From assembly GCF_014199255.1 (NCBI RefSeq), contig NZ_JACIJF010000004.1:248001-312000 (forward strand): a stretch of DNA of 64,000 nt, written 5' to 3'. The notes beneath the pieces are model-generated. The model had not been told where the DNA came from. It made no database searches and saw only the letters and a program-made list of their open reading frames with translations. A program made the position numbers and the translations under genes. Position 1 is the first letter of the stretch; every line of letters starts with the position of its first letter. The DNA comes from Sphingomonas xinjiangensis. Lineage in GTDB: Bacteria; Pseudomonadota; Alphaproteobacteria; Sphingomonadales; Sphingomonadaceae. Positions 49,676-59,390 of the stretch are shown here, piece by piece.

Positions 49676-50650
49676 TTAAAAGCGCCAGCGCTGGCCTTGT
49701 TCGGCGATGTGGAAGCGGACGCCCATGTCGTTGCCGGCGCCCAGTTCGGATAGAATCTGCGCCTGGGGCTGGGTGCCGCTCAGCGCGTATTTGATGTGGC
49801 CGATGATGATCGGCAGGTCCTTGAGGCTGCCCTTCCCCGCCAGCGCCTCCAGCTTGTGCAATTCGCCGAGCAGGTGCCGCGGGGTCAGATGACCGAACAG
49901 CTTGTCGTCGGGCCGGTCGTTGGCGAACGACACTTCGATAACGATCGCCTTGAGCTGCTTGGCGCGGACACGCCCGGCGACCGCGCTCCAGACGCGCTGG
50001 AGCTTGTCGGCATGCTCGACCGCATCGGGCCCGGTATCGCCGAAACATAGCATCGCGTCCCGGTCATGCTCGAGCAGGAACGCGGTCGATTCCATGCCGC
50101 CATGGGCAAGCGGAAACGGCGTGACCGTCATCGTCGTGCCGGCCAGCGGCGTCGGCGTGCCCGGCTTCAGGTCCACGACATGATATTTGCCCAGGCGCGG
50201 CTCAGCACCACGATCGGTGAAGTTGCTCCACGGACCGGGGCGGAAATAGCTGCGAGCGATCTCGGCATTGACCGAGGGCAGCGCATAGATCGGCTTGGCC
50301 GCGTCGTCAGGCGAAGCGATGATCAGCCCCGAGAGATGATCGAGATGCGGGTGGCTGATCAGATAGCCCTTGATGTCGTGCTTGAGCACATAGCCGACCC
50401 GGCTGAGCTCCTCGCCCGCCGAAACGCGTACATCCTTGAACGCGCCCTTGGCCTCCGCGACGCGTAGCCCCTGGACCAGCGTGCCGGCGTCGCAAGTGAC
50501 GCCGCGCGGATCACCCTGAGGCCGGATGAGATAGCTGCTGAGATTGCCGTCCTCGATGCCGCCGCGGGCGCCAAGCACGACCATGTCGAAGCCGGAGGGC
50601 GCAGGCGCCGCCGCGGTGGCGAGCAGCGCCGCCAGCGCGAATGCGCGCAT
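49676..50650 (-). CDS. Class II 3',5'-cyclic-nucleotide phosphodiesterase, exported
   Basis: A 324-residue metallo-beta-lactamase-fold enzyme with an N-terminal signal (about residues 1-15). The HPHLDHLSG metal motif (about residues 100-108) is the class II cAMP phosphodiesterase signature; FDMVVLGARGGIEDGNLSSYLI and ETVEVSFANDRPDDKLFGHLTPRHLLGEL-like segments further identify it. Expected to hydrolyse cAMP, probably outside the cytoplasm. It follows lepA by only 3 nt and is likely cotranscribed. No adenylate cyclase gene is in the window. Confidence 0.83.
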   Translation of the reverse strand: MRAFALAALLATAAAPAPSGFDMVVLGARGGIEDGNLSSYLIRPQGDPRGVTCDAGTLVQGLRVAEAKGAFKDVRVSAGEELSRVGYVLKHDIKGYLISHPHLDHLSGLIIASPDDAAKPIYALPSVNAEIARSYFRPGPWSNFTDRGAEPRLGKYHVVDLKPGTPTPLAGTTMTVTPFPLAHGGMESTAFLLEHDRDAMLCFGDTGPDAVEHADKLQRVWSAVAGRVRAKQLKAIVIEVSFANDRPDDKLFGHLTPRHLLGELHKLEALAGKGSLKDLPIIIGHIKYALSGTQPQAQILSELGAGNDMGVRFHIAEQGQRWRF

Positions 50651-50653
50651 CCC

Positions 50654-52462
50654 TTATTCCTCGCCCATCCGCAGCGCGGCGATGAAAGCTTCCTGCGGGA
50701 TCTGCACCGAGCCATACTCGCGCATCCGCTTCTTGCCTTCCTTCTGCTTTTCCAGAAGCTTGCGCTTGCGGCTGATGTCGCCGCCATAGCATTTCGCGGT
50801 CACGTCCTTGCGCAGTGCCGCGATGGTCTCGCGCGCGATCACCTTGCCGCCGATCGCCGCCTGAATCGGGATCTTGAACAAGTGGCGCGGGATCAAGTCC
50901 TTCAAGCGCTCGCACATGCCGCGGCCGCGCGCCTCGGCGGTGGAGGCGTGGACGATCATCGACAGCGCATCGACCGGTTCGTTGTTCACCAGGATGCTCA
51001 TCTTCACGAGGTCGCCCTCGCGATGGCCGATCTGCTCATAATCGAAGCTGGCATAGCCGCGGCTGATCGACTTGAGACGATCGTAGAAGTCAAACACCAC
51101 TTCGTTGAGCGGCAGTTCGTAGGTCAGCTGCGCGCGACCGCCGACATAGGTCAGATCGCGCTGGATGCCGCGGCGATCCTGGCAGAGCTTGAGGATCGAG
51201 CCGAGATATTCGTCGGGAACGTAGATCACCGCCTTGATCCAGGGCTCCTCGATCATCTCGATCCGGTTGGGATCGGGCATGTCGGCCGGGTTGTGCAGCT
51301 CGATCTCACGCGCCTCGGCCTCGCCCGCGGCCTTGGTCAGCTTGAGCTTGTACACCACCGAGGGCGCGGTGGTGATCAAGTCGAGATCATATTCGCGGGT
51401 CAAGCGCTCCTGGATGATCTCGAGGTGGAGCAGCCCGAGGAAGCCGCAGCGGAAGCCGAAGCCGAGCGCGGCCGAAGTTTCCATCTCGAACGAGAAGGAC
51501 GCGTCGTTGAGGCGCAGCTTGGAAATCGATTCGCGCAGCTTCTCGAAGTCGGCGGCGTCAACGGGGAAGAGGCCGCAGAACACCACCGGCTGGACTTCCT
51601 TGAAGCCTTCCAGCGCTTGGGACGTCGGCCGCTTGGCGTCGGTCAGGGTGTCGCCGACGCGCGCTTGAGCGACTTCCTTGATCTGTGCCGTGATGAAGCC
51701 GATCTCGCCGGGCCCGAGATCAGGCAGCTGCTCGATCTTGGGCCGGAACGCGCCGACGCGGTCGATCAGGTGGGTGGTCCCGGCGGCCATGAACTTGATC
51801 TGCTGGCCCTTCTTGATCGTGCCATCGATCACGCGGACCAGGATCACGACGCCAAGATATGGGTCATACCAGCTGTCGACCAGCATCGCCTTTAAGGGCG
51901 CGTCGGGATCGCCCTTGGGCGCGGGGATGCGCTCAACGATGGCATCGAGGATCTCCTCGACTCCGATGCCGGACTTGGCGCTGGCGAGCACCGCGTTCGA
52001 TGCGTCGATGCCGATGATTTCTTCGATCTCGTTGCGGACCTTTTCGGGTTCGGCGGAGGGAAGATCGATCTTGTTGATCACCGGGATGATCTCATGATCA
52101 TGCTCGATCGATTGATAGACGTTGGCGAGCGTCTGCGCTTCCACACCCTGCGCGGCATCGACCACCAGCAGCGCGCCTTCGCAGGCGGCAAGGCTGCGGC
52201 TGACTTCATAGGCGAAGTCGACGTGACCGGGCGTATCCATCAGGTTTAGGACGTGCCCCTTCCATTCCAGGCGCACGGTCTGCGCCTTAATGGTGATGCC
52301 GCGTTCCTTCTCGATGTCCATGTTGTCGAGCACCTGGGCGCTCATCTCGCGCTCGGTCAGGCCGCCGGTGCGCTGGATCAGCCGGTCGGCCAGTGTCGAC
52401 TTGCCGTGATCGATATGCGCGATGATCGAGAAGTTGCGGATCTTGGAGAGTTCGGTGGCCAT
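50654..52462 (-). CDS. lepA: Elongation factor 4 (LepA GTPase)
   Basis: A 602-residue translation GTPase that back-translocates or remodels stalled ribosomes. G1 [16 protein letters not shown]3 [14 protein letters not shown], and G4 NKIDLP lie in the first third; domain II and the LepA-specific C-terminal domain ([45 protein letters not shown], ending [21 protein letters not shown]) follow. Length is normal. It is the first gene of an operon with the phosphodiesterase. Confidence 0.97.
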   Translation of the reverse strand: MATELSKIRNFSIIAHIDHGKSTLADRLIQRTGGLTEREMSAQVLDNMDIEKERGITIKAQTVRLEWKGHVLNLMDTPGHVDFAYEVSRSLAACEGALLVVDAAQGVEAQTLANVYQSIEHDHEIIPVINKIDLPSAEPEKVRNEIEEIIGIDASNAVLASAKSGIGVEEILDAIVERIPAPKGDPDAPLKAMLVDSWYDPYLGVVILVRVIDGTIKKGQQIKFMAAGTTHLIDRVGAFRPKIEQLPDLGPGEIGFITAQIKEVAQARVGDTLTDAKRPTSQALEGFKEVQPVVFCGLFPVDAADFEKLRESISKLRLNDASFSFEMETSAALGFGFRCGFLGLLHLEIIQERLTREYDLDLITTAPSVVYKLKLTKAAGEAEAREIELHNPADMPDPNRIEMIEEPWIKAVIYVPDEYLGSILKLCQDRRGIQRDLTYVGGRAQLTYELPLNEVVFDFYDRLKSISRGYASFDYEQIGHREGDLVKMSILVNNEPVDALSMIVHASTAEARGRGMCERLKDLIPRHLFKIPIQAAIGGKVIARETIAALRKDVTAKCYGGDISRKRKLLEKQKEGKKRMREYGSVQIPQEAFIAALRMGEE

Positions 52463-52704
52463 GATCGCCGCGCGTTAGCAGGGCGGAGCGCCCGTGCGAA
52501 GGGGCTGTCAACCGCTTACGCAGAAACCCGGTGCGTCGTTCTCCCGAGCAGCATGGGCGGCGGGATCGAGGTACCACCGCATACAAGACGCCGTGGTTCC
52601 CCTCTTACGGTTGTCCCAGGGCCGGCTTCCCCTTTTCTCCCTCTGTGGGAGCCGGCCCATCCTTCCCCTGGAACCAGGCTCGCGCGCCGCGGATTGGCAG
52701 CGTG

Positions 52705-53433
52705 ATGGCCACGCATTTCCGCATCGGCACCGCCGCCTGGGCGCTCCCCCGCACGGTGCGCGAGCACTTCCCCGAAGGCGCCAGCAACCTTGCCCGCTAT
52801 GCCGGGCGGTTCGACGCGGTGGAGATCAATACCAGCTTCTATCGGCCGCACCGCCACGGCAGCTATGCACGCTGGGCAGCGGCAGTCGGCGAGGATTTTC
52901 GCTTTTCGGTGAAACTGCCCAAGGCGATCAGCCATGAGGCGAAGCTTAAGGACTGCGGCGCGCAGCTTGCCGAGTTCTTCGCACAGACAAGCGGGCTCGG
53001 CGTCAAGTTGGGCGCGGTTCTGCTTCAGTTGCCGCCCAAGCTTGCTTTCGATGCAGGTCTGGCGCTGCGATTCCTAAGGGATTTTCGCGAGGCATCGCAC
53101 GTGCAACTGGTTTGCGAGCCTCGCCACCCCAGCTGGTTCGACCCCGATGCCGACGCGCTGCTGCGCGAACACCGAGTGGCGCGAGTCGCCGCCGACCCGG
53201 CTAGAGTACCGGAAGCGGCACGCCCCGGCGGATGGCGGGAGCTGGCCTATTTCCGGCTGCATGGCAGCCCGCGCACTTACTGGTCGAGCTATGAGCCCGC
53301 CGCGCTGGACGGCTGGGCGGCGGCGGCATGCGCGGCGGAAGCATCGCAGCGCTGGGTGATCTTCGACAACACCGCGAGCGGCGCGGCGACCGAGAACGCG
53401 CTGTCGCTGCTGGCGCAAAGCGAGGTCCGATGA
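52705..53433 (+). CDS. DUF72 (YecE-like) protein
   Basis: A 242-residue TIM-barrel-type protein. The opening IGTAAWALPRTVREHFPEGASNLARYAGRFDAVEINTSFYRPH is the DUF72 signature, followed by FRFSVKLPKAISHE and YFRLHGSPRTYWSSYE. Function is unknown. The start at 52705 has no obvious ribosome site; a much longer open frame upstream is noise. It is divergent from lepA, with 240 nt between them. Confidence 0.85.
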   Translation: MATHFRIGTAAWALPRTVREHFPEGASNLARYAGRFDAVEINTSFYRPHRHGSYARWAAAVGEDFRFSVKLPKAISHEAKLKDCGAQLAEFFAQTSGLGVKLGAVLLQLPPKLAFDAGLALRFLRDFREASHVQLVCEPRHPSWFDPDADALLREHRVARVAADPARVPEAARPGGWRELAYFRLHGSPRTYWSSYEPAALDGWAAAACAAEASQRWVIFDNTASGAATENALSLLAQSEVR

Positions 53434-53507
53434 ACTCTGTCACGACGACGTCGTTTTTCCTTGATCGCGGCCTCACCCCCCGCTAGGGGCACCACCCTGC
53501 AATGTGT

Positions 53508-53584
53508 CGGGGCGTGGCGCAGTCTGGTAGCGCACTGGTCTCGGGGTCCAGGGGTCGTAGGTTCGAATCCTATCGCCCCGACCA
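53508..53584 (+). tRNA. tRNA-Pro (anticodon CGG)
   Basis: A 77-nt cloverleaf with acceptor CGGGGCG/CGCCCCG, discriminator A and encoded CCA. The D-arm is GGCGCAGTCTGGTAGCGC, the anticodon loop is CTCGGGG with anticodon CGG and G37 as usual for proline tRNAs, and the T-arm has GGTTCGAATCC. The last pair of the anticodon stem is T-T. Confidence 0.95.
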
Positions 53585-53670
53585 TTGCAGCGTTTTCGTG
53601 AACAGCATCGCTTTCGCTGCACGAGCATTCGGCCCCGATAATCCTTCCATTTTCCAAGTACCGATCTGGC

Positions 53671-54375
53671 TTAGCCAGGTATCCGGTCGCGATAGCGCGC
53701 AATCGATTTATCAATATGCCGGCGCGCCGCGCGCCCTGCCGCCGCGGCATTGCGCGCTTCGATCGCGGCGTAAATCGCCTTGTGATCGGCGTTGATCCGG
53801 CGGGCGTGCCGCTGGTGAGCCTTGGGATCGCTGTCTTGAAGATACAGCGTACGCGACGGCACCAGGCGCACGCCCAGGAATTGCGTGAAGCGTACGAAGT
53901 GCGGATTGCCGGTCGCCTGGGCGAGCGCAGCGTGAAAGCGGGCGTCAGCGGCGAGCGAGGTATCCACGTCGGTGCTGCCTTCCATCGCCTCCAAAGTCTC
54001 GCGGATCGCGGCCAGATCGGCATCGGTGCGCCGCGTTGCGGCAAGCTCCGCCATTTCCACTTCGAACCCGCGCCGCATTTCGAGCAGCATCAGCAGGTCA
54101 CCGATTTCCGCAACCTCCGCCGCCGTCACCTGAAAGGCGCGGTATCGCGCATCATCGGCGACATACGCACCCGAGCCGCGGCGCGACACCAGCAGTCCGC
54201 GCGCGGCCAGCCGTGCGAATGCCTCACGCACCACCGTGCGGCTGACGCCCAGATCCTCCGTGACCGCCTTCTCGGTCGGAAATCGGGCGCCGGGCGGCAT
54301 CGCGCCGCTTTCTATCTGCGCCTCGATGCGCCGCACCAGATCGTCGGCAAGCGACGCCGCCTTGGTGACCGCCAT
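53671..54375 (-). CDS. GntR/FadR-family transcriptional regulator
   Basis: A 234-residue regulator. The winged helix-turn-helix (about residues 8-72) reads ARFPTEKAVTEDLGVSRTVVREAFARLAARGLLVSRRGSGAYV, the FadR type. The FCD ligand-binding domain (about 85-225) has conserved metal-type residues (RFHAALAQATGNPHF, then HKAIYAAIEARN). It lies downstream of the D-mannonate dehydratase on the same strand with a 28-nt gap and probably controls hexuronate catabolism, with mannonate or glucuronate derivatives as effectors. An imperfect operator candidate lies before manD. Confidence 0.87.
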   Translation of the reverse strand: MAVTKAASLADDLVRRIEAQIESGAMPPGARFPTEKAVTEDLGVSRTVVREAFARLAARGLLVSRRGSGAYVADDARYRAFQVTAAEVAEIGDLLMLLEMRRGFEVEMAELAATRRTDADLAAIRETLEAMEGSTDVDTSLAADARFHAALAQATGNPHFVRFTQFLGVRLVPSRTLYLQDSDPKAHQRHARRINADHKAIYAAIEARNAAAAGRAARRHIDKSIARYRDRIPG

Positions 54376-54403
54376 TGCTACACCGTCTCCCCTGCGGCTC
54401 GTG

Positions 54404-55621
54404 TTACCAACTCCACATCGTCCCGTCTTCGAGCCGGTTCACTGGAAGGAAGGCGCGTTTGTACGCGTACGTGCCGGCCAGCGCCTCATCCAGCTCGACG
54501 CCCAGGCCCGGAGCCTCACCCGGATGCATCAGGCCTCGTTCGAAGCGATAGGCGTGCGGGAATACCGCGTCGGTTTCCGGCGTGTGCCGCATATATTCCT
54601 GGATGCCAAAATTGGGCACCGACAGGCCGAAGTGCAGCGCCGCCGCCATGCTGACCGGGGACAGGTCGGTGGCGCCGTGGCAGCCGGTTCGCACCTGGTA
54701 CAGATCGGCCAGGCTCGCGATGCGGCGCAAGTGCGTGATGCCGCCGGCATGCACCACGGTCGCGCGGATATAGTCGATCAGCTGTTCTTCGATCAGCTGC
54801 TTGGCGTCCCACACCGAATTGAAAACTTCGCCCACCGCCAGCGGCGTAGTGGTGTGCTGGCGGATCAGGCGGAACCCGGCCTGGTTCTCGGCCGGCGTCG
54901 CATCCTCCAACCAGAAAAGCCGGTAGGGCTCCAGATCCTTGCCCAGTCGCCCGGCCTCGATCGGAGTCAGGCGATGGTGCACGTCGTGGAGCAGATGCAC
55001 GTCCCACCCGAGCACCTCGCGCCCGCGCTCGAACAGCTTGGGCGCGTGGCGCAGATATTTGGAGGTGGACCAAAGCGTCTCGTCGGGGACGGAACCCTTG
55101 GCCGGCTCGTAGTAGAAGCGCTCGCCCGATACGCCATAGGTGGCGGCCAATCCGGGAACGCCTGACTGGAGCCGGACCGCCTTGTATCCCTGATCCACAT
55201 ATTCCTGCGCGCGATCGAGGGTCTCCTCGATATCGGTGCCGTTGGCATGGCCATAAACCATGCACCCCTCACGCGATGCGCCACCGAGCAGCTGATACAC
55301 CGGCAATCCGGCGATCTTCCCCTTGATGTCCCACAGCGCCGTGTCGACCGCCGCGACGGCGGACATCGTCACCGGCCCGCGGCGCCAATATGCGCCCTTG
55401 TAGAGATACTGCCAGATGTCCTCGATCTGGTGCGCGTCGCGCCCGATCAGGCACGGAATGACGTGATCGGTCAGGTAGCTCGCCACCGCCAGCTCGCGCC
55501 CGTTCAGGGTGGCGTCGCCCAGGCCGTACACGCCCTCGTCGGTTTCGATCTTCAGCGTGACGAAGTTCCGCCCGGGACAGGTTACGATGACACGCGCGGC
55601 GCGGATCTTGGGCATATTCAT
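54404..55621 (-). CDS. manD: D-mannonate dehydratase (enolase superfamily)
   Basis: A 405-residue Mg-dependent enolase-superfamily enzyme converting D-mannonate to 2-keto-3-deoxygluconate. The opening [57 protein letters not shown], and [23 protein letters not shown] and AVGEVFN (the Asp/Glu/Glu metal ligands and the catalytic His) closely match the well-studied Novosphingobium enzyme, as does the closing [14 protein letters not shown]. It is a hexuronate catabolism gene, cotranscribed with the GntR regulator. The other pathway genes are not in the window. Confidence 0.93.
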   Translation of the reverse strand: MNMPKIRAARVIVTCPGRNFVTLKIETDEGVYGLGDATLNGRELAVASYLTDHVIPCLIGRDAHQIEDIWQYLYKGAYWRRGPVTMSAVAAVDTALWDIKGKIAGLPVYQLLGGASREGCMVYGHANGTDIEETLDRAQEYVDQGYKAVRLQSGVPGLAATYGVSGERFYYEPAKGSVPDETLWSTSKYLRHAPKLFERGREVLGWDVHLLHDVHHRLTPIEAGRLGKDLEPYRLFWLEDATPAENQAGFRLIRQHTTTPLAVGEVFNSVWDAKQLIEEQLIDYIRATVVHAGGITHLRRIASLADLYQVRTGCHGATDLSPVSMAAALHFGLSVPNFGIQEYMRHTPETDAVFPHAYRFERGLMHPGEAPGLGVELDEALAGTYAYKRAFLPVNRLEDGTMWSW

Positions 55622-55647
55622 CCTCTCTCTATCGGCAGCGTTTTCGG

Positions 55648-55660
55648 GTTGTGTGACAAC
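55648..55660. promoter_or_regulatory. Candidate GntR-family operator before manD
   Basis: The 13-bp inverted repeat GTTGT-GTG-ACAAC lies 27 nt before the manD start. FadR-type regulators bind short palindromes of this TTGT...ACAA kind near the promoter. The link to the adjacent regulator is inferred. Confidence 0.5.
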
Positions 55661-56177
55661 TCGGGCGGCTGCGCTGGCGACAGGAACGAAATCCGGCTGC
55701 CGCTGTCAAGCGCGATTGGGGCGCTTCGCGCCCAGCCAGCATGCTGCCTTTCGATTTGCAAAACATATGCCGATGCGTGGCAATCACTCCCGAATAACTA
55801 TGGGTACGCGGCCCGATTGCCTGCCCCGTGAAGACACGCTGCGCCCGACTTCCCGGCAACGGCGATGTGCTTCGTGGAGGAGTACCCACTCCCAGGGTAA
55901 AGGTGCCCAATGCCCCACCCGGCGCGCGCACGGTGCAGGCGTCGCATACTCCCTCATGACGTCCCTTTCCTCGTGCCTGGGAGCCAGAGACGTTCGCGCA
56001 GGAACCTCCAGCGACACGCGCCGACCCTCCGGAAGAGGCATCGCGCGGCGTTCACGATACCGGCCTATCAAGCTTTACTCCGCGGCATGCTCGCGGCACG
56101 TCGATGGGACGCCTTCCGAACTCTGTAACCGGGCAGCCTTCTGCGAATGAGTCGCATCGACAGGCTATTGCAACTCA
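55661..56177. other. Intergenic stretch with no convincing gene
   Basis: About 515 bases between manD (transcribed leftwards) and gspK (also leftwards). Several open frames run through it on both strands but have noise-like Arg/Ser/Pro composition and no good ribosome sites. It must hold the manD promoter, and near 56146-56179 a 7-bp inverted repeat (AATGAGT with ACTCATT) lies past the gspK stop and could be its weak terminator. Confidence 0.4.
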
Positions 56178-57059
56178 TTATCTCTTCGCTGACGTTGGAA
56201 GCGCCGGTGCGCCCGGCGGCACGGCTGCGTTGCGCCACCGCTCCACTGGAACGGCCTCGGCGGCGCCCTCAGCGCTCCTTCGGCGCTGGATCAAAGTCGC
56301 GCCCTGCTGGCTGGTTCCGCCGATCGTCGCACGGGTCCGCACCCAAAAGGTATTCGAGCGGAAGCTAGCGCCCCACGGCATGGTGACGTTCTGGTCGGTA
56401 AGGTCCTTCAGCGTCAGGAAGCCCTGACGTTTGCGCACCGCCACCAGCCGCTCTGCCACTACCGGATCACGGAACAGGATGCGCAGCATTTCCCCGTCCG
56501 CGGCATTGAGGTTCAGCGATGTCTCGCCCGGCAGCGCCGTCACCAACCGCTCCATCCGCTCGGCCACCTTCGCGTCCACGCCGGCCATGCGCAGTGGCCG
56601 GAGATCGGTCACAGGTCCACGCAATCGCACATATGCTATCGCGGCGATCATCTGCTCCTCGGTGAGCCCGACTTCCCGGGCAATCGTCTGAAACAGGATC
56701 AGCGACGCCGCATCGCCACGCCGCACGGCATTGATGTTGTACCGGCCTTCGGCGTCAGCGATGGCGAGATCGAAGGTGCCGCCTTCGATCGGCGCGCCGG
56801 CTTCGGACAGCTTTGCCCACGCCTCGCCGACATGATCGACATCGGGCGAGACCTGCGCATCGCGACGCAATGCCACCAATGCCGACAGTTCGCCGCCTCG
56901 CACCACGGCGAGCGCGCGCGACGCCTCCCGTGTCCGCAAGCCGCGGTCGAGCGCGATCTCTTCCCGGCTGATCATCAGCAGCACCAACCCACTGGCGATC
57001 GCGACGAACATCAGCACGTTGATCAGAATCAACCCGGCTTCGTCGCCACGGCGCTTCAT
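56178..57059 (-). CDS. gspK: Type II secretion minor pseudopilin GspK
   Basis: A 293-residue pseudopilin with a prepilin-like N-terminus: a short basic leader, Gly-containing cleavage region before LILINVLMFVAIASGLVLLM, then a large periplasmic domain with DAEGRYNINAV and the helical NLNAADGEMLRILFRDP region typical of GspK. It caps the pseudopilus. The start overlaps the gspJ stop as ATGA. The final 20 or so residues are low in complexity. Confidence 0.88.
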   Translation of the reverse strand: MKRRGDEAGLILINVLMFVAIASGLVLLMISREEIALDRGLRTREASRALAVVRGGELSALVALRRDAQVSPDVDHVGEAWAKLSEAGAPIEGGTFDLAIADAEGRYNINAVRRGDAASLILFQTIAREVGLTEEQMIAAIAYVRLRGPVTDLRPLRMAGVDAKVAERMERLVTALPGETSLNLNAADGEMLRILFRDPVVAERLVAVRKRQGFLTLKDLTDQNVTMPWGASFRSNTFWVRTRATIGGTSQQGATLIQRRRSAEGAAEAVPVERWRNAAVPPGAPALPTSAKR

Positions 57060-57616
57060 GGTTGTTGCGCCTCCTCGGCGCGCACCGGGAGTGCGATCAC
57101 GCGCCGAACCTGCGACGAGCTGCCACCGGGGCCAGCCACCTGCATCTCCAATGCGATCGCGCGGGGCCAGCGTGCCCTCTCTTCCGCGTTTAACGGCCAG
57201 CGCTCGACCCAGGCACCATCCCAGAACCGCCAGCGTGCGGCGGATACCCCGCTCAGCACGCGCTGCGGCATCGGACCCAGGCCGCGTATCAGCGTGCCGC
57301 CGGTGACTGCATAGCGCAGAGGAACCGACGGCCCGCCCATGCCAGGCGCGGCCCGCGTGAAGGACAGGTTGCTCCCCCCGCCACTGATATCGCCGCCCGC
57401 CAGCTGATCCAGGTCGCTCGTGACGACGAACAAGGCGCGCTGAAGGTCGGCAAGCCGGTCGAGCCTGGTTTCGGTGCGCCCCTGCACCTTGATGATGCCA
57501 TCCACCAGCGCCAGCCCCGCCACGGCGATCAGGGCGAACAGCCCCAGCGAGATCATCAACTCAATCAACGTGAAGCCGGCCTCGCCCTCAGACTTCCGCT
57601 CGCCCAAGGCACGCAT
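57056..57616 (-). CDS. gspJ: Type II secretion minor pseudopilin GspJ
   Basis: A 186-residue pseudopilin. The N-terminus GEAGFTLIELMISLGLFALIAVAGL is a canonical type IV prepilin motif with cleavage after Gly and Glu at +5. A beta-rich domain follows, with LRYAVTGGTLIR and WRFWDGAWVERWP, which is GspJ-specific. Start at 57616 gives the leader MRALGERKSEGEAG; the longer open frame upstream overlaps the binding-protein gene and is rejected. gspK follows with an ATGA overlap. Confidence 0.88.
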   Translation of the reverse strand: MRALGERKSEGEAGFTLIELMISLGLFALIAVAGLALVDGIIKVQGRTETRLDRLADLQRALFVVTSDLDQLAGGDISGGGSNLSFTRAAPGMGGPSVPLRYAVTGGTLIRGLGPMPQRVLSGVSAARWRFWDGAWVERWPLNAEERARWPRAIALEMQVAGPGGSSSQVRRVIALPVRAEEAQQP

Positions 57617-57623
57617 GATGAAG

Positions 57624-58694
57624 TCAGGCGCCGGAGCTGGCGGCGACCGGTTCGTATCCGTGCGGCCGCCCGACCAGGATCGCGAAATCGCGCGCGACCG
57701 AGCCATCGGTACGAAAGCGGACCGGCCCGGTGACGCAGCGAAAGCCCTTGCTGTCGAGCAAGCCGGTGAAGCCGAGCGTTCCGGCAGCGCGCATCGCATT
57801 GGCGATGCCAGCGGCATCATACGCCAGCGCGGCGATGGTTCCCGGCTCGCCACCGTTGCGCGCGGTGAAGGCGCTGGCAAAGGTGCCGAAGGATTGCGGA
57901 TCGGGACTGGCGATCCAGGCGTCCTGCAAGGCCTCAAGCGCCTCAGGACGGTAATCGAGCCCTTGCAGGGTGGCGAGCAATTGGATGCCGCTGCCCTTCA
58001 GATTGCGCGCCGCCGCCAGCACCGCCTCGCCGCTGCCGGGCAACAGCACAGCATCGGGCGCGTCGCCGGGTGTCGGCAGGGGCTGGCCGGCGCGGATCTC
58101 CAGCACGCGCACTCGCATGCCGAGTTCGCCTTCCAGCTTGCCCGCCGCCAGTGCGGACGCGGCGCTCCACCCGCTGCCATCGTCGATCACCGCGACCGAT
58201 TTCACGCCGCGCGACCGGGCATAGCGCAGGATCGCACTGGTCACCTGGGCCGCGGTGATGCCGAAGATGAAGGTGCCGGGTGCACGCAGCACCGTGTCGT
58301 TGCTGAAGGCGATGATCGGCACACGGCCAGCAACGGTGCTCGTGACAGCCGGCACTTCCTCCGCACCCAACGGCCCTAGGAAGAGTGCCGGCCGGCGCTT
58401 CAGCGCAGTGGCAGCTGCCGCTGCGGCACCCGCTGCAGTGCCGGTGGTGTCGAAGCTCTCAACAAAGCTGCCGTTTTCCGCGAGCAACGCCGCTTGACGC
58501 ATGCTAAGGCCCAGCCGCGCTCGCGGTCCGGTGAGCGGGACCAGCAGGGCGATGGGACGTTTGTCCTTCTTCGCGGCTGCATGCGCGAAAGAGGGAAGCA
58601 CGACCGATGCCGCTGATGCGACCAGGCCTGATTGCAGCAACCTCAGCAGGGATCGCCGGTCGGTTACCGATTCCGGATACGGGGCGTGTGGCAC
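57624..58694 (-). CDS. Periplasmic binding protein, penicillin-binding-protein activator-like
   Basis: A 356-residue exported protein with a Tat-like signal (DRRSLLRLLQSGLVASAASVVLPSFAHA, residues 12-39). The mature part is a two-lobed periplasmic binding fold: PIALLVPLTGPRARLGLSMRQAALLA, FLGPLGAEEVPAV, and VKSVAVIDDGSGW. It belongs to the ABC-type substrate-binding/LpoA-like group of PBP activators. Its role beside secretion genes is unclear, and gspJ follows after 7 nt, so it is likely in the same operon. Its start overlaps that of gspN on the other strand by about 7 nt. Confidence 0.75.
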   Translation of the reverse strand: MPHAPYPESVTDRRSLLRLLQSGLVASAASVVLPSFAHAAAKKDKRPIALLVPLTGPRARLGLSMRQAALLAENGSFVESFDTTGTAAGAAAAAATALKRRPALFLGPLGAEEVPAVTSTVAGRVPIIAFSNDTVLRAPGTFIFGITAAQVTSAILRYARSRGVKSVAVIDDGSGWSAASALAAGKLEGELGMRVRVLEIRAGQPLPTPGDAPDAVLLPGSGEAVLAAARNLKGSGIQLLATLQGLDYRPEALEALQDAWIASPDPQSFGTFASAFTARNGGEPGTIAALAYDAAGIANAMRAAGTLGFTGLLDSKGFRCVTGPVRFRTDGSVARDFAILVGRPHGYEPVAASSGA

Positions 58695-59383
58695 GGCGTC
58701 CCATTATCGTGTTCGCCGGCATCGGGATAGTAGCCTATGCGCTCGCAATGCTGGCCACCATGCCGGCCAGCGTGGTGCTGAAGAACCGGCCCTGGCGCAC
58801 CGGCGTCGCCGGCACCGTGTGGAACGGCGAAGTGGGTGTGGCCGGCGGGTCCAAGTTCGAATGGCAGATGGCCCCGCTCCGCTCGCTGACTTCATTTGGT
58901 TTCGCCGCGGATTGGAAGGCGACGGGCCCGGATACCGATCTGGGCGGGCGCATGCTGATGCATCCCGGCGGACGCACGGTGCTCGACAAGATGAGCGGTA
59001 CGGCCGATGGGCGTTTGCTTCAGGCGGTTCAGCCCAATCTTCCTTTCACCTGCGATCTGACGATGCAGATCGACATGGACCGGATCGCCGTTGGCGGTGG
59101 CAGCCAGATGCTGGCCGGCAAGGCGGCCAGCGATCCAGGCAGTTGCCGCCCCAAGACCGGCAGCGCCGCGGCATCCCCATTGCCGCCGCTGCTTCTGACC
59201 GCCGAACCAATCGGCAATCGTACGACCATCCGCATCGCTCCGGCCACGCAGCGCCGTCAAATCCTGGTACAGGCCGAGCTTTCCGAAGGCGGAACGCTGG
59301 ATCTTTCGGTCACGCCGGAAGGCGCGGCGATGATGCCGTTCCTGGGCCTGCCACCTGGCGTACGCATCCAGGGCGCGCTCTGA
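58688..59383 (+). CDS. gspN: Type II secretion protein N (GspN)
   Basis: A 231-residue inner membrane protein. One N-terminal helix (about residues 5-30, IIVFAGIGIVAYALAMLATMPASVVL) is followed by the GspN-type RPWRTGVAGTVWNGEVGVAGGSKFEWQMAPLRSL region and a late EGAAMMPFLGLPPGVRIQG. GspN is a non-essential accessory of type II secretion. The GTG start at 58688 is preferred; ATG 58607 would extend 27 residues into the divergent binding-protein gene without a signal or family match. It is the only + strand gene of the cluster and converges with the Crp/Fnr gene. Confidence 0.78.
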   Translation: MARRPIIVFAGIGIVAYALAMLATMPASVVLKNRPWRTGVAGTVWNGEVGVAGGSKFEWQMAPLRSLTSFGFAADWKATGPDTDLGGRMLMHPGGRTVLDKMSGTADGRLLQAVQPNLPFTCDLTMQIDMDRIAVGGGSQMLAGKAASDPGSCRPKTGSAAASPLPPLLLTAEPIGNRTTIRIAPATQRRQILVQAELSEGGTLDLSVTPEGAAMMPFLGLPPGVRIQGAL

Positions 59384-59390
59384 CCTTTGA

